A stretch of DNA of 64,000 bases from Nothopassalora personata (taxonomy: Eukaryota; Ascomycota; Dothideomycetes; Mycosphaerellales; Mycosphaerellaceae): assembly GCA_033816765.1 (NCBI GenBank), contig CM066287.1, positions 4,526,001-4,590,000 of the forward strand, given 5' to 3'. Shown in pieces: positions 56,850 to 64,000 of the stretch. The notes under the pieces were generated by a model. The model searched no databases. It worked only from the letters and a program-made list of their open reading frames with translations, and was not told the origin of the DNA. The position numbers were made by a program, and so were the translations under genes. How positions within the stretch are numbered: position 1 is the stretch's first letter; every line of letters starts with the position of its first letter.

Positions 56850-57315
56850 GGTCCTTGTCAGGTGGCGGTCGTTATGTTCTCTGATGACTGACTTCCCTCA
56901 CTGGTCGGCGCTGAAGTGAGTGGCATTGGTGCATCGTGATTCGGAGTTTGCTGAGCTCGGCGCACTTACGGAAGGATATACCCCATCGGTTGCATGATTG
57001 GTATCGAAATGGCAGAAGTTTGAAGTCTTGACCTTCTTGCAGCAGTCACGGTCGTTGATGGAACCTATGATAATCGTTGTACCAGATTGTATCGTAGAGC
57101 ATACAGCAAATACAATCAGCATGACTATATGGCAAGCGTTTGGTGCCGCACTTGTGTGAAAGTGAACAATACTTCACTTGATCATGGCCGCCGACTGATA
57201 CCTGTCATTCTCACACTTCCACTTCCTCCCATATCCACTGCGATTGCATACAACAACCTGATCCAACAGTCATTTGACCAGGAGACAACACAAACATATC
57301 GATATTTCAGCAACC
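56850..57315. other. Intergenic spacer
   Basis: 3' flank of the Myb-like gene and promoter of the acyltransferase gene. Nothing else seen. Confidence 0.4.
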
Positions 57316-58961
57316 ATGGCTGGAGACATCATCACCTACAGACTATCAACCATTGATCAAAGCATCATCAGGACATGTGAGTGGGATCGTATGCGCGCAA
57401 TGATCTCAGCGCGCGACTGACGAATGAATAGACATCCGGTATTGCCTGTGCTTTCCATGCGGCGATGGCGACGACAACAGTCAACAACTGATCGTTGACC
57501 TCACAGCGTCAACCAAGCGTGCCATCAGCCACCTACCTATCCTGGCTGGCAGCGTTGTCGGAGTTCAACCAGTACTCTACAAAAGTAAGGAAGACTTCGT
57601 ACAGACGATCCACCGCCAGAGCAATGCAGGCTCGCTCGCAGAGTTCATGCAGAAGGGTAGAGTAGAAGTCCGCTTGACGTTGGAGCAACTCGACGACTTT
57701 GCGCCGACAGTCAAGCATTTGACACATGGAGAGTTTCCATACACTTACGAGGTACCTTCTCCCGACATTGTCCTGGAGAAGGAAAGCTAACGCCCGCTCC
57801 CAGACCCTCGCTACGAACAACATGCCAGCATCTGCGTTCATAGGCGATGCCCTCACACCGCTGCCAGATATGCCAGATCCAGCAGGAAGCGCCCATGCGG
57901 CGTTCGCAGTACAGGCCAATATCATCGAAGGCGGTGCGCTAGTTGTGCTTTACCTTCATCATTCAGTCGCGGACGTCCACGGCATGGCAAGCATTATTCG
58001 ACACATGTCCATTTCCGAAGACATCCTTCCAGCTCGTAACCACACTGTGTCAACACTGCAGCAGGATGCGCAGTATCAGTCGCAGGTTCGAGATCGCCTC
58101 TCTGGCTCGCGCGGCTTCAAGGAGAACCTTATAGAGCATCCAGAGTACAATACGCTGTCCAGCAATGCATTGATACCGTCTCTCGCTCCGCGCCAGGGAA
58201 GCTCTCGGATCTTGAGCTTCGATCTTGACATGTTGGACGGGACGAGGTATGCATGGATTGCAGGTTCATTGGAGGTGGCTTACTGATAGGAAATTTCCAG
58301 GGACATGATCAATGAACGTCTCCAATACCAAGAATCCTCGCCAAATGTCCCCCTCTCGGCTTTTGACTGCTTGATGGGCATTCTCTGGAAGGCAATAATA
58401 CGCGCACGCTGGCCACCAGGCACCACAGACGGAGGCCAAGTGTCAGCACTCCTGCACCCAGTAAGTATTCGTACCCGCATCGATCCACCGCTCGACGACA
58501 ACTTCTGCGGCAATGCATGCCTCTTCAGCTACTGCACGTCGACCGTGCTTCGTCTCGGCATGCCCTTCGACATCAGCACAATCCAGGATGCAGCTCGCTC
58601 CGTCCGTGGCGGTATCTCGAACATGACGGAGCCAAAAGTTCGGGCGGCGATCGCGCTCATCAATAGTCGCGATGATGTGAGAAGCGTCAATCATCCGCGG
58701 ATTGACTACAACAACGACGTCTTCATCACCAGCTGGGCCGATCTGCCTGTAGGCGACGAGGCTGGGTTGGGGCTTGGATTGGGGTCGCCGGAGTTCGGAA
58801 GGACGCCCAGCAGACATGACTCGGCGTATGGATGTGACTTGCTTCCATTGCGGAGGGAGCAAGGCATATGGGATGTTTTGGTGCAGCTGAGCGAGGAGGT
58901 GGTGATGGAGCGCCTGCTCGAGGACCCGGGTCTGAAGCGGTTCGTGGTCAAGGTGGCGTGA
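57316..58961 (+). CDS. BAHD-type acyltransferase (trichothecene 3-O-acetyltransferase-like)
   Basis: CoA-dependent acyltransferase of the transferase (PF02458-like) family; acceptor unknown. Four exons: 57316-57376, 57432-57751, 57804-58246 and 58301-58961, giving 494 residues. Donors are GTGAGT, GTACCT and GTATGC, acceptors end ATAG, CCAG and CCAG. The N-terminus MAGDIITYRLSTIDQSIIRT joins YIRYCLCFPCG, followed by TKRAISHLPILAGSVVG, the usual first block. The catalytic HHxxxD motif is present as LHHSVADVHG (H179, H180, D184). Later blocks are SAFDCLMGILWKAIIRARWP, SIRTRIDPPLDDNFCGNACL and VFITSWADLPV. The structural DFGWG motif is not clear; a Gly-rich GLGLGLGSPEFG stands near its place. Fungal homologues acetylate sesquiterpenoids or other secondary products, but no biosynthetic cluster surrounds this gene. 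Confidence 0.88.
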
Positions 58962-59135
58962 AGGGAAGGCGAGGCGGGCGGGGCAGAGTAAGATCTTAGT
59001 GGCGACTTATGTATCGATACACACTTAGGACTTGCTTGATTGATGATAGACATTTGGGCGTTGGACAGGACTTGGTCTGGCAAACGGCGTTCTGGGTCAT
59101 TTGTGGGTGTACGATAATCTTACATCGTAGAGATA

Positions 59136-59160
59136 CGAACGAACGAACGAACGAACGAAC
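59136..59160 (+). repeat. (CGAA)n tetranucleotide repeat
   Basis: Six uninterrupted CGAA units downstream of the acyltransferase gene. Confidence 0.9.
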
Positions 59161-59356
59161 GGGCGGAATGTGAGAGGTCCAGATCGTTACCGCCGGCACG
59201 CTAGAGTCTAGCGACAGCGTAGTCTCACTGGCAGCGCGAGCTTACATGTAACTTCTTGGTGTAGTTCTAGAGTATGCTATGCTGCTGTGTGCGCCCTGCT
59301 GCTGTTGTTGTTGTTGCGATCGCCAGAAGTGCTAGTTCTAGCACCTGCTGCTATCA

Positions 59357-59370
59357 CCCCCCCCCCCCCC
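59357..59370 (+). repeat. Poly-C tract, 14 bases
   Basis: Homopolymer of C ahead of the AP180-like gene; its length is prone to sequencing error. Confidence 0.9.
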
Positions 59371-59627
59371 AGGAATCACAATTGTCGCTGGAGCTGAGAG
59401 GCCCGGTGGGACTGAACTCTGCATGCGCCTCAAGGCAACGACAATCGCTCGGCGGAGGTGACGACAACGAGCAGCAACGAATCGACGCAACATGCACCTG
59501 CGATAGCCAAGACGCCGACGAGACCACGCCGCCGCAGACGCAGACGAGACCTCCGCCGCCTTCGCCCGACTGAGAATATCCCCTCCACCTCCGGATGTCC
59601 CTCGCGAACCACCGCTCCCGTCCCGCC

Positions 59628-61514
59628 ATGTCGAGCTCCTTCGAGAAGTCGGTCAAAGGGGGCACCAAGGTGAAGCTCGCGCCGCCCAAGTCCAAGTATG
59701 TCGAGCACATCCTCCTGGCGACGCAGTCCGGCGAGGCGGGCGTTGCAGAGGTCTTCCGCACGCTTACCCACCGCCTGCGCGACTCGACGTGGACCGTGGC
59801 CTTCAAGGCGCTCATCATCGTCCACCTGATGATCAAGGAGGGTATGCGGGATGTCACACTGAGCTATTTGTCCGTGGCGCCTCAGCAGCGCCTGGCCATC
59901 AACCACTTCACCGACGTGCAGACCCAGGGTCACAACATAAGACTCTACTCGGAATACTTGCTGGCCCGAGCCAAAGCATATGACCGCGTGAAATGCGACT
60001 ATGTGAGGTCTGGAGAGGGCCGCATGAAGCGCCTATCCGTGGACAAGGGCTTGCTACGCGAGACTGAGGTGGTACAAGACCAGATCAAGGCATTGGTCCA
60101 ATGTGATCTGCTGCAGAACGATGTGGAGAACGAGATATCCTTGACTGCCTTCCGTCTGCTCACGCGGGATTTGCTGGACCTGTACAATGTGGAGAACGAG
60201 GCAGTCATGAACGTCTTGAGCCACTACTTTGAGATGTCCCGGCCAGATGCGGAACGTTCGATTCGAATATACAAGATCTTCTGCAGGCAGACGGAACAGG
60301 TGGTTCAGTATTTGAGCGTGGCACGGCAGTTTGAATATGCTACGAGACTTGAGATCCCGAAGCTCAAGCATGCACCAACGAGCTTAGCCGCCTCTTTGCA
60401 GGAGTATCTGGATGACAAGGATTTCGAAATCAATCGCAGACAGTATCTTGCAGAACAGGATGCTCGGAAAAGTGGCAAGCCGGTTTCAAAACCTTCGCAG
60501 CCTGCGCAGCAGCCTGCCACTACGACTGCCAGCAAAACGTGGACGCCCTTTGACGAAGACAACAAGGCTGCAGCGAAAGCGACTACGACTCAACCCACGT
60601 CAGGTCCTAAACAAGACCTGATAGACTTCTTTGAATCGATAGACCAAAACCAGCAGACAATGCAGACCAATCCCTTCCTTCAGCAACAGCAGCAACAGCC
60701 GCAGCTGCAGCAACAGATGCCCCAAATGACAGCCTTTCAGCAGCCTCAACAGCCTGCTGGGTACCAGCAGGATCCACAGCAAGCTATGAATGGTTACGGC
60801 GTCAATGGACCTGCAACAAATCCATACGGGCAGCCTCAGCCACTACAAACACAACATACTGGTGCTGGGTTCGGAGGTTATGGACCACAACCGACACAGC
60901 AGCAGACATATGCGCCCACTGGCTTCGGTCAAGAGCAACAACAATACGCAGCCCCGCCGCAGCACACACAACCTCCCACCCCACTGCAACCTCAATCCAC
61001 GAACCCTTTCCGCCAGTCCATGATCGCTACCGGTGGAGGGTTTGGCGCAACTGGGCAGCCACAACAACAGGCTCAGCAACCTCTTCACCGGCAGTCAACC
61101 AATCCTTTCGCCAAGAGCACGTTACAATCACTACCTGAGAACGGCCCGTCACCGCCTCCGCCACAGCAGCAACAGCAGCAGCAGCAGCAGACAGCTTCGC
61201 CATTTGTATCACAACTCGGATTCCAGCCTCAGCCACCACAGGCACAGCAGACCGGCACAAATCCTTTTGCGCGCAATGTAACACCGTCGCAACAATCAGC
61301 CGCGCCAACAACTTTGCCACTGCAACTTCAACCTACAGGAAGCACGAATCCTTTCAGGCAGTCAATGTTCGTCAATCAGCAGACGGGCCAAGGTTGGCAA
61401 TATTCACAGCAGACGACGATGGGAGGACTGGAAAGTTTGGAGACTGTGCCTGTCTTCCCACGACCTGGGCAGCCATCTGGACAGACAGCACAGCAGCAGT
61501 CGCCTTGGGGATGA
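59628..61514 (+). CDS. AP180/CALM-type clathrin adaptor with ANTH domain
   Basis: Endocytic adaptor (yeast Yap1801/1802 type) that binds PIP2 in the plasma membrane and recruits clathrin and EH-domain proteins. Intronless, 628 residues from ATG 59628 (MSSSFEKSVKGGTKVK); an in-frame ATG at 59595 would add 11 residues. The ANTH domain covers about 1-270. The lipid-binding N-terminal motif is KSVKGGTKVKLAPPKSKYVE, followed by VAFKALIIVHLMIKEGMRDV. Further helices are NIRLYSEYLLARAKAYDRVK and SIRIYKIFCRQTEQVVQYL. The rest is Gln/Pro-rich and disordered, with CAG-coded Gln runs (longest nine, near 61165-61191). It has five NPF motifs, mostly as TNPF, the ligand of EH domains in Pan1/Ede1. Known family roles are established; the NPF count is read here. 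Confidence 0.93.
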   Translation: MSSSFEKSVKGGTKVKLAPPKSKYVEHILLATQSGEAGVAEVFRTLTHRLRDSTWTVAFKALIIVHLMIKEGMRDVTLSYLSVAPQQRLAINHFTDVQTQGHNIRLYSEYLLARAKAYDRVKCDYVRSGEGRMKRLSVDKGLLRETEVVQDQIKALVQCDLLQNDVENEISLTAFRLLTRDLLDLYNVENEAVMNVLSHYFEMSRPDAERSIRIYKIFCRQTEQVVQYLSVARQFEYATRLEIPKLKHAPTSLAASLQEYLDDKDFEINRRQYLAEQDARKSGKPVSKPSQPAQQPATTTASKTWTPFDEDNKAAAKATTTQPTSGPKQDLIDFFESIDQNQQTMQTNPFLQQQQQQPQLQQQMPQMTAFQQPQQPAGYQQDPQQAMNGYGVNGPATNPYGQPQPLQTQHTGAGFGGYGPQPTQQQTYAPTGFGQEQQQYAAPPQHTQPPTPLQPQSTNPFRQSMIATGGGFGATGQPQQQAQQPLHRQSTNPFAKSTLQSLPENGPSPPPPQQQQQQQQQTASPFVSQLGFQPQPPQAQQTGTNPFARNVTPSQQSAAPTTLPLQLQPTGSTNPFRQSMFVNQQTGQGWQYSQQTTMGGLESLETVPVFPRPGQPSGQTAQQQSPWG

Positions 61515-61842
61515 AACTTCTATCTGGCTGATGATATCTTGTTCATTTTAGCGTGGAGTTTAGGATTTGATGGACCTGAGCAAGATGCAGTTTTCGACAC
61601 AAGCTGTAGCGTAGAGCTCGGTGAAGGAATTACCATTGTCACGTGCGCTTGAATTGTCTTTGCTCTATGGTGACCGTGCTTGCTATGTATCTTCAATCAC
61701 AGTATGCCTATTTGTCGCCTGGGACTGATTAGTGGAATTTATTGCCTTGACGAGGAAGAGAGGTGAATCTGAAGCTCTCTGATGACGGCATCTATTGGGA
61801 AGACCATGATTCCTCTGAGTACTACGAACTAGCAGCCGCCAT
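61515..61842. other. Spacer between convergent 3' ends
   Basis: 3' flanks of the AP180-like and pseudokinase genes. No gene or repeat seen. Confidence 0.45.
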
Positions 61843-63618
61843 CTACCTCTTGGCCTTGTTCTTGTTCTTGACCTCCAACTCCCGCAAAAGATGCGCCGGC
61901 GGACCAGGGCTGAACTCTTCACTACTAACATCGGACGCCACCTCAACATCGAGATTCGGCAGTTCTACCTGTGGAATCTGCGGATCCAGCGGCGCTCGCC
62001 CATTCAAAGTCCTCTCGGGTGACGGACTAGGCATCGGAGTCGTACCGCCGACACGACGGTTTCCATCGATCCGATGCTGCGTGTCGGAGTCCTCTTCAAG
62101 CTCATCAACATGGACTCCCGTCTCGACCACAGCGTGCTTTAGCGCGTTGACACTTCGTAGCCAGTGGACGTAATAATTCGAAGCCCAGACGAGGGCTTCA
62201 AGAGTATCGGGCCTCTGCTTGGGGACTGTCGTTAGAAGTCGCTCGAGGAAGCAGCGGAGCTCTATCGAGTATTTTCCTGGGTATCGTCGGTTCAGATCAG
62301 CTGCTGTCCAGCGCCACTTTTCGGCGTGGATCATTCTGCTGGTTTCTCTGAAGAGGGCTTCGTCGGAACAGGGTTCTTCTAATACGAATTTCTGCTCGTC
62401 CCAGATTCGTACTTTTCTTTGCCGCGCTATGCCTCCTACGCCGCCCATCATTGCGACGGCGACGGCGGCGATGGACCAGAGGTCGCTTTTCGTGCCTTCG
62501 GGGCCAAACTTGTACTTGAACGCTATCTCCGGTGCTTGGAAATTTGTTTGCAAGGCTTTCGGCAGGGGAGGAAAGTCGGTGTGGGTGGGCTGATAGTTGA
62601 CTGATGGCAGGAGAGTCACACGGGAAAGATTGCCAAGCTTAACGTGTGGAAACCGGGGCGTCTCTGGAGGGTCTTCTTCGCTCAGGCTGTAGAAGGAGAT
62701 GTTCCATGGATTGATACTGTTGTGTACGACGGGGGTCCAAAAAGGCGCAGGTTCTCCATCAGGTGGAAACTCCAGGGCCGATCCAGGATCAGTTGAGGGC
62801 GAAAGGGGCTCACTTTCATGTTGCACGTCCGCGTCAAAGTCGAGGCCAGTGTGCAAGTATAAGGCGGTCTTCAATAACGAGAGCAGAACATGCCAGACAA
62901 AGTTTTCCGGCAGTCCTTCCGCGTGTCGTTCTTGATCGAGGATGTTCTGCAGTGTTCCGAGGTCGGAAAAGTCCCATTCAGTTTCTCGTGGAATTCTCGC
63001 CGAACGAGCTTTGTTACTCTTGTCGACTCCAAACCCACGGTGAGCCAGTAATCGTACGAGCCCAGGATAACTCAAGAGCCTCTTGGTGGCGCGAATCTCG
63101 CTCTCAGATGACCTGTTCTCCTTTGGCACAGCTCTGACCAGAACCCATCTCCCTCGTTCGCTGCTCCAGACTCTCCTTTTGACACGATCGACTTGGTTTC
63201 TTCGTAGGGGGAATGGATCTGGTCTATTGTTCTTCCTTATTCCATTCTCGAACTGTGGTGAGAATAGAGGGGAGGACTGCGGCGATAATGATACGGACAC
63301 ATGATGACGTCCCTTGTTTGAAGGGTGTCTAGAGGGTGACGAGGCCGCTGATACAGCCGTATCTGCAAAAGGCGGAGCCTGGCTTGTGGAGGGCGATGAC
63401 TCTTTGCTGGGCACGCGAAAAGTCCCTAACATCGGATCTCTTGCGGCCGCCTCGTACTGGCCACTGCTAGACACTGACTTCTTCAGGATGCCCTTTCTTT
63501 TCTGAACGAATGTATTACTCTCATGTCGGGACGCAGGAAGACTGATCTTCGGAGGTACGTTCTGGACCTCTTCGCCTCCCGACGAAGAAGAAGCATCCGG
63601 CACGTCAAATCTAACCAT
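61843..63618 (-). CDS. Divergent protein kinase fold, probable pseudokinase
   Basis: Kinase-like protein that appears unable to catalyse phosphotransfer. Intronless, 591 residues. Residues 1-140 are disordered and Ser-rich, starting MVRFDVPDASSSSGGEE with the basic motif KRKGILKKSVSSSG. The kinase-like domain runs about 145-490. The N-lobe strand WVLVRAVPK lacks a clear VAIK lysine. The C-lobe shows LLKTALYLHTGLDF, then HNSINPWNI (299-307) where HRDIKPENI is expected, so the catalytic Asp is Ser301. HVKLGNLSR (325-333) stands where DFG should be (Asp to Asn330, Gly to Ser332). Still intact are QAPEIAF (361-367) and KSDLWSIAAV (377-386), the APE and DxWS motifs. A C-terminal basic end (KNKNKAKR) follows an acidic region. 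The product most resembles fungal Ser/Thr kinase-like scaffolds; partner unknown. Confidence 0.85.
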   Translation of the reverse strand: MVRFDVPDASSSSGGEEVQNVPPKISLPASRHESNTFVQKRKGILKKSVSSSGQYEAAARDPMLGTFRVPSKESSPSTSQAPPFADTAVSAASSPSRHPSNKGRHHVSVSLSPQSSPLFSPQFENGIRKNNRPDPFPLRRNQVDRVKRRVWSSERGRWVLVRAVPKENRSSESEIRATKRLLSYPGLVRLLAHRGFGVDKSNKARSARIPRETEWDFSDLGTLQNILDQERHAEGLPENFVWHVLLSLLKTALYLHTGLDFDADVQHESEPLSPSTDPGSALEFPPDGEPAPFWTPVVHNSINPWNISFYSLSEEDPPETPRFPHVKLGNLSRVTLLPSVNYQPTHTDFPPLPKALQTNFQAPEIAFKYKFGPEGTKSDLWSIAAVAVAMMGGVGGIARQRKVRIWDEQKFVLEEPCSDEALFRETSRMIHAEKWRWTAADLNRRYPGKYSIELRCFLERLLTTVPKQRPDTLEALVWASNYYVHWLRSVNALKHAVVETGVHVDELEEDSDTQHRIDGNRRVGGTTPMPSPSPERTLNGRAPLDPQIPQVELPNLDVEVASDVSSEEFSPGPPAHLLRELEVKNKNKAKR

Positions 63619-64000
63619 TTCGTCCTAAGTAGCTGCTGCAGCAGAGCGAGTGTCGAGGAAGTGCAATCATAATTGAGCTCTGCTATACAAAAGGGACATC
63701 ACAACGTTTACCCACCGGATGCGGCGCTGATGAAATCCGCGACAAAGGTGAACAGCCTTTATGGTCTTTGTTGTCAGGATGCACGCGTCTAGCTATATTC
63801 TGTTTCATCATGTTTGAAGGGTCATATCAGGAAGTCCTCCAGGCAGGATGTTGCCACTCTCGGCGTCATTGTACAATCGGTATACTCTCTGGACCAGATG
63901 TCAACGCGCACGTGTTTGGTGTCTTCAAGCGTGCGGTGGCTACGAGGATCATGCGATATTTTCAGAGCATATAGTAGTCACGGCTGAGAATCAAATCTTC
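63619..64000. other. Right-edge promoter/intergenic DNA
   Basis: Upstream flank of the pseudokinase gene to the end of the window. Short frames only, no gene supported. Confidence 0.4.

Larger units (their letters stand above)
58962..59627. other. Intergenic spacer with simple repeats
   Basis: Contains six CGAA units (59136-59160) and a run of 14 C (59357-59370), the latter in the presumed leader or promoter of the AP180-like gene. No gene supported. Confidence 0.5.

Noticed and set aside
57316..58961. Possible secondary-metabolite cluster around the acyltransferase
   Set aside because: No polyketide synthase, peptide synthetase, terpene synthase or P450 is nearby; neighbours are Myb-like and endocytic genes.

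Overview
The window is nuclear DNA of a filamentous ascomycete (Pezizomycotina). Genes are compact and split by introns of about 50-140 bp with GT..AG ends and CTAAC/CTGAC-type branch sites. The protein families (fungal Zn2Cys6 regulator, Tgl4/5-type lipase, Los1, Dcr2, Egd2, Qri7) are fungal. Gene structure and the long promoters would suit a Dothideomycete, but that rank is my inference. There are no tRNA, rRNA, CRISPR or bacterial features.

Layout. 0.9-3.9 kb holds three housekeeping genes on the + strand: ribosomal protein L14, the NAC alpha subunit Egd2 and ATP synthase subunit d. A 2.5 kb gap leads to a C2H2 regulator (- strand, 6.4-7.7 kb), followed by a 5 kb stretch with no supportable gene. 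12.7-20.8 kb carries a membrane-anchored amidohydrolase with an apparent +1 frameshift, the tRNA exportin Los1 and a four-TM protein. 21.6-23.1 kb is a phenol-hydroxylase-like FAD monooxygenase that has lost its core. Next come an unrecognised coiled-coil protein (23.4-24.6 kb) and a cyclic-nucleotide phosphodiesterase with a receiver-like N-terminus (25.3-28.2 kb). 28.2-31.8 kb is gene-free and contains two nested pairs of inverted repeats, probably relics of a transposable element.

31.8-37.4 kb holds a patatin-type lipase and mitochondrial Qri7, which share a short promoter, then a 6-phosphogluconate-dehydrogenase-like protein. 37.9-38.3 kb is a decayed copy of a fungal CxC/transmembrane protein family. 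40-44.4 kb packs a ferredoxin-reductase-like flavoprotein, a mitochondrial Trm61-like methyltransferase and a Dcr2-type phosphatase. 46-59 kb has a Zn2Cys6 regulator, an Mmt-type mitochondrial metal transporter, two Myb-like proteins and a BAHD-type acyltransferase. 59.6-63.6 kb ends with an AP180-type clathrin adaptor converging on a pseudokinase.

No operon-like or biosynthetic logic joins the genes. Several products act in mitochondria (Atp7, Qri7, the Trm61-like enzyme, the Mmt-like carrier, probably the flavoprotein) and three act on tRNA (Los1, Qri7, Trm61-like). Most promising for follow-up are the receiver-phosphodiesterase architecture, the pseudokinase, the inverted-repeat island and the three damaged genes.
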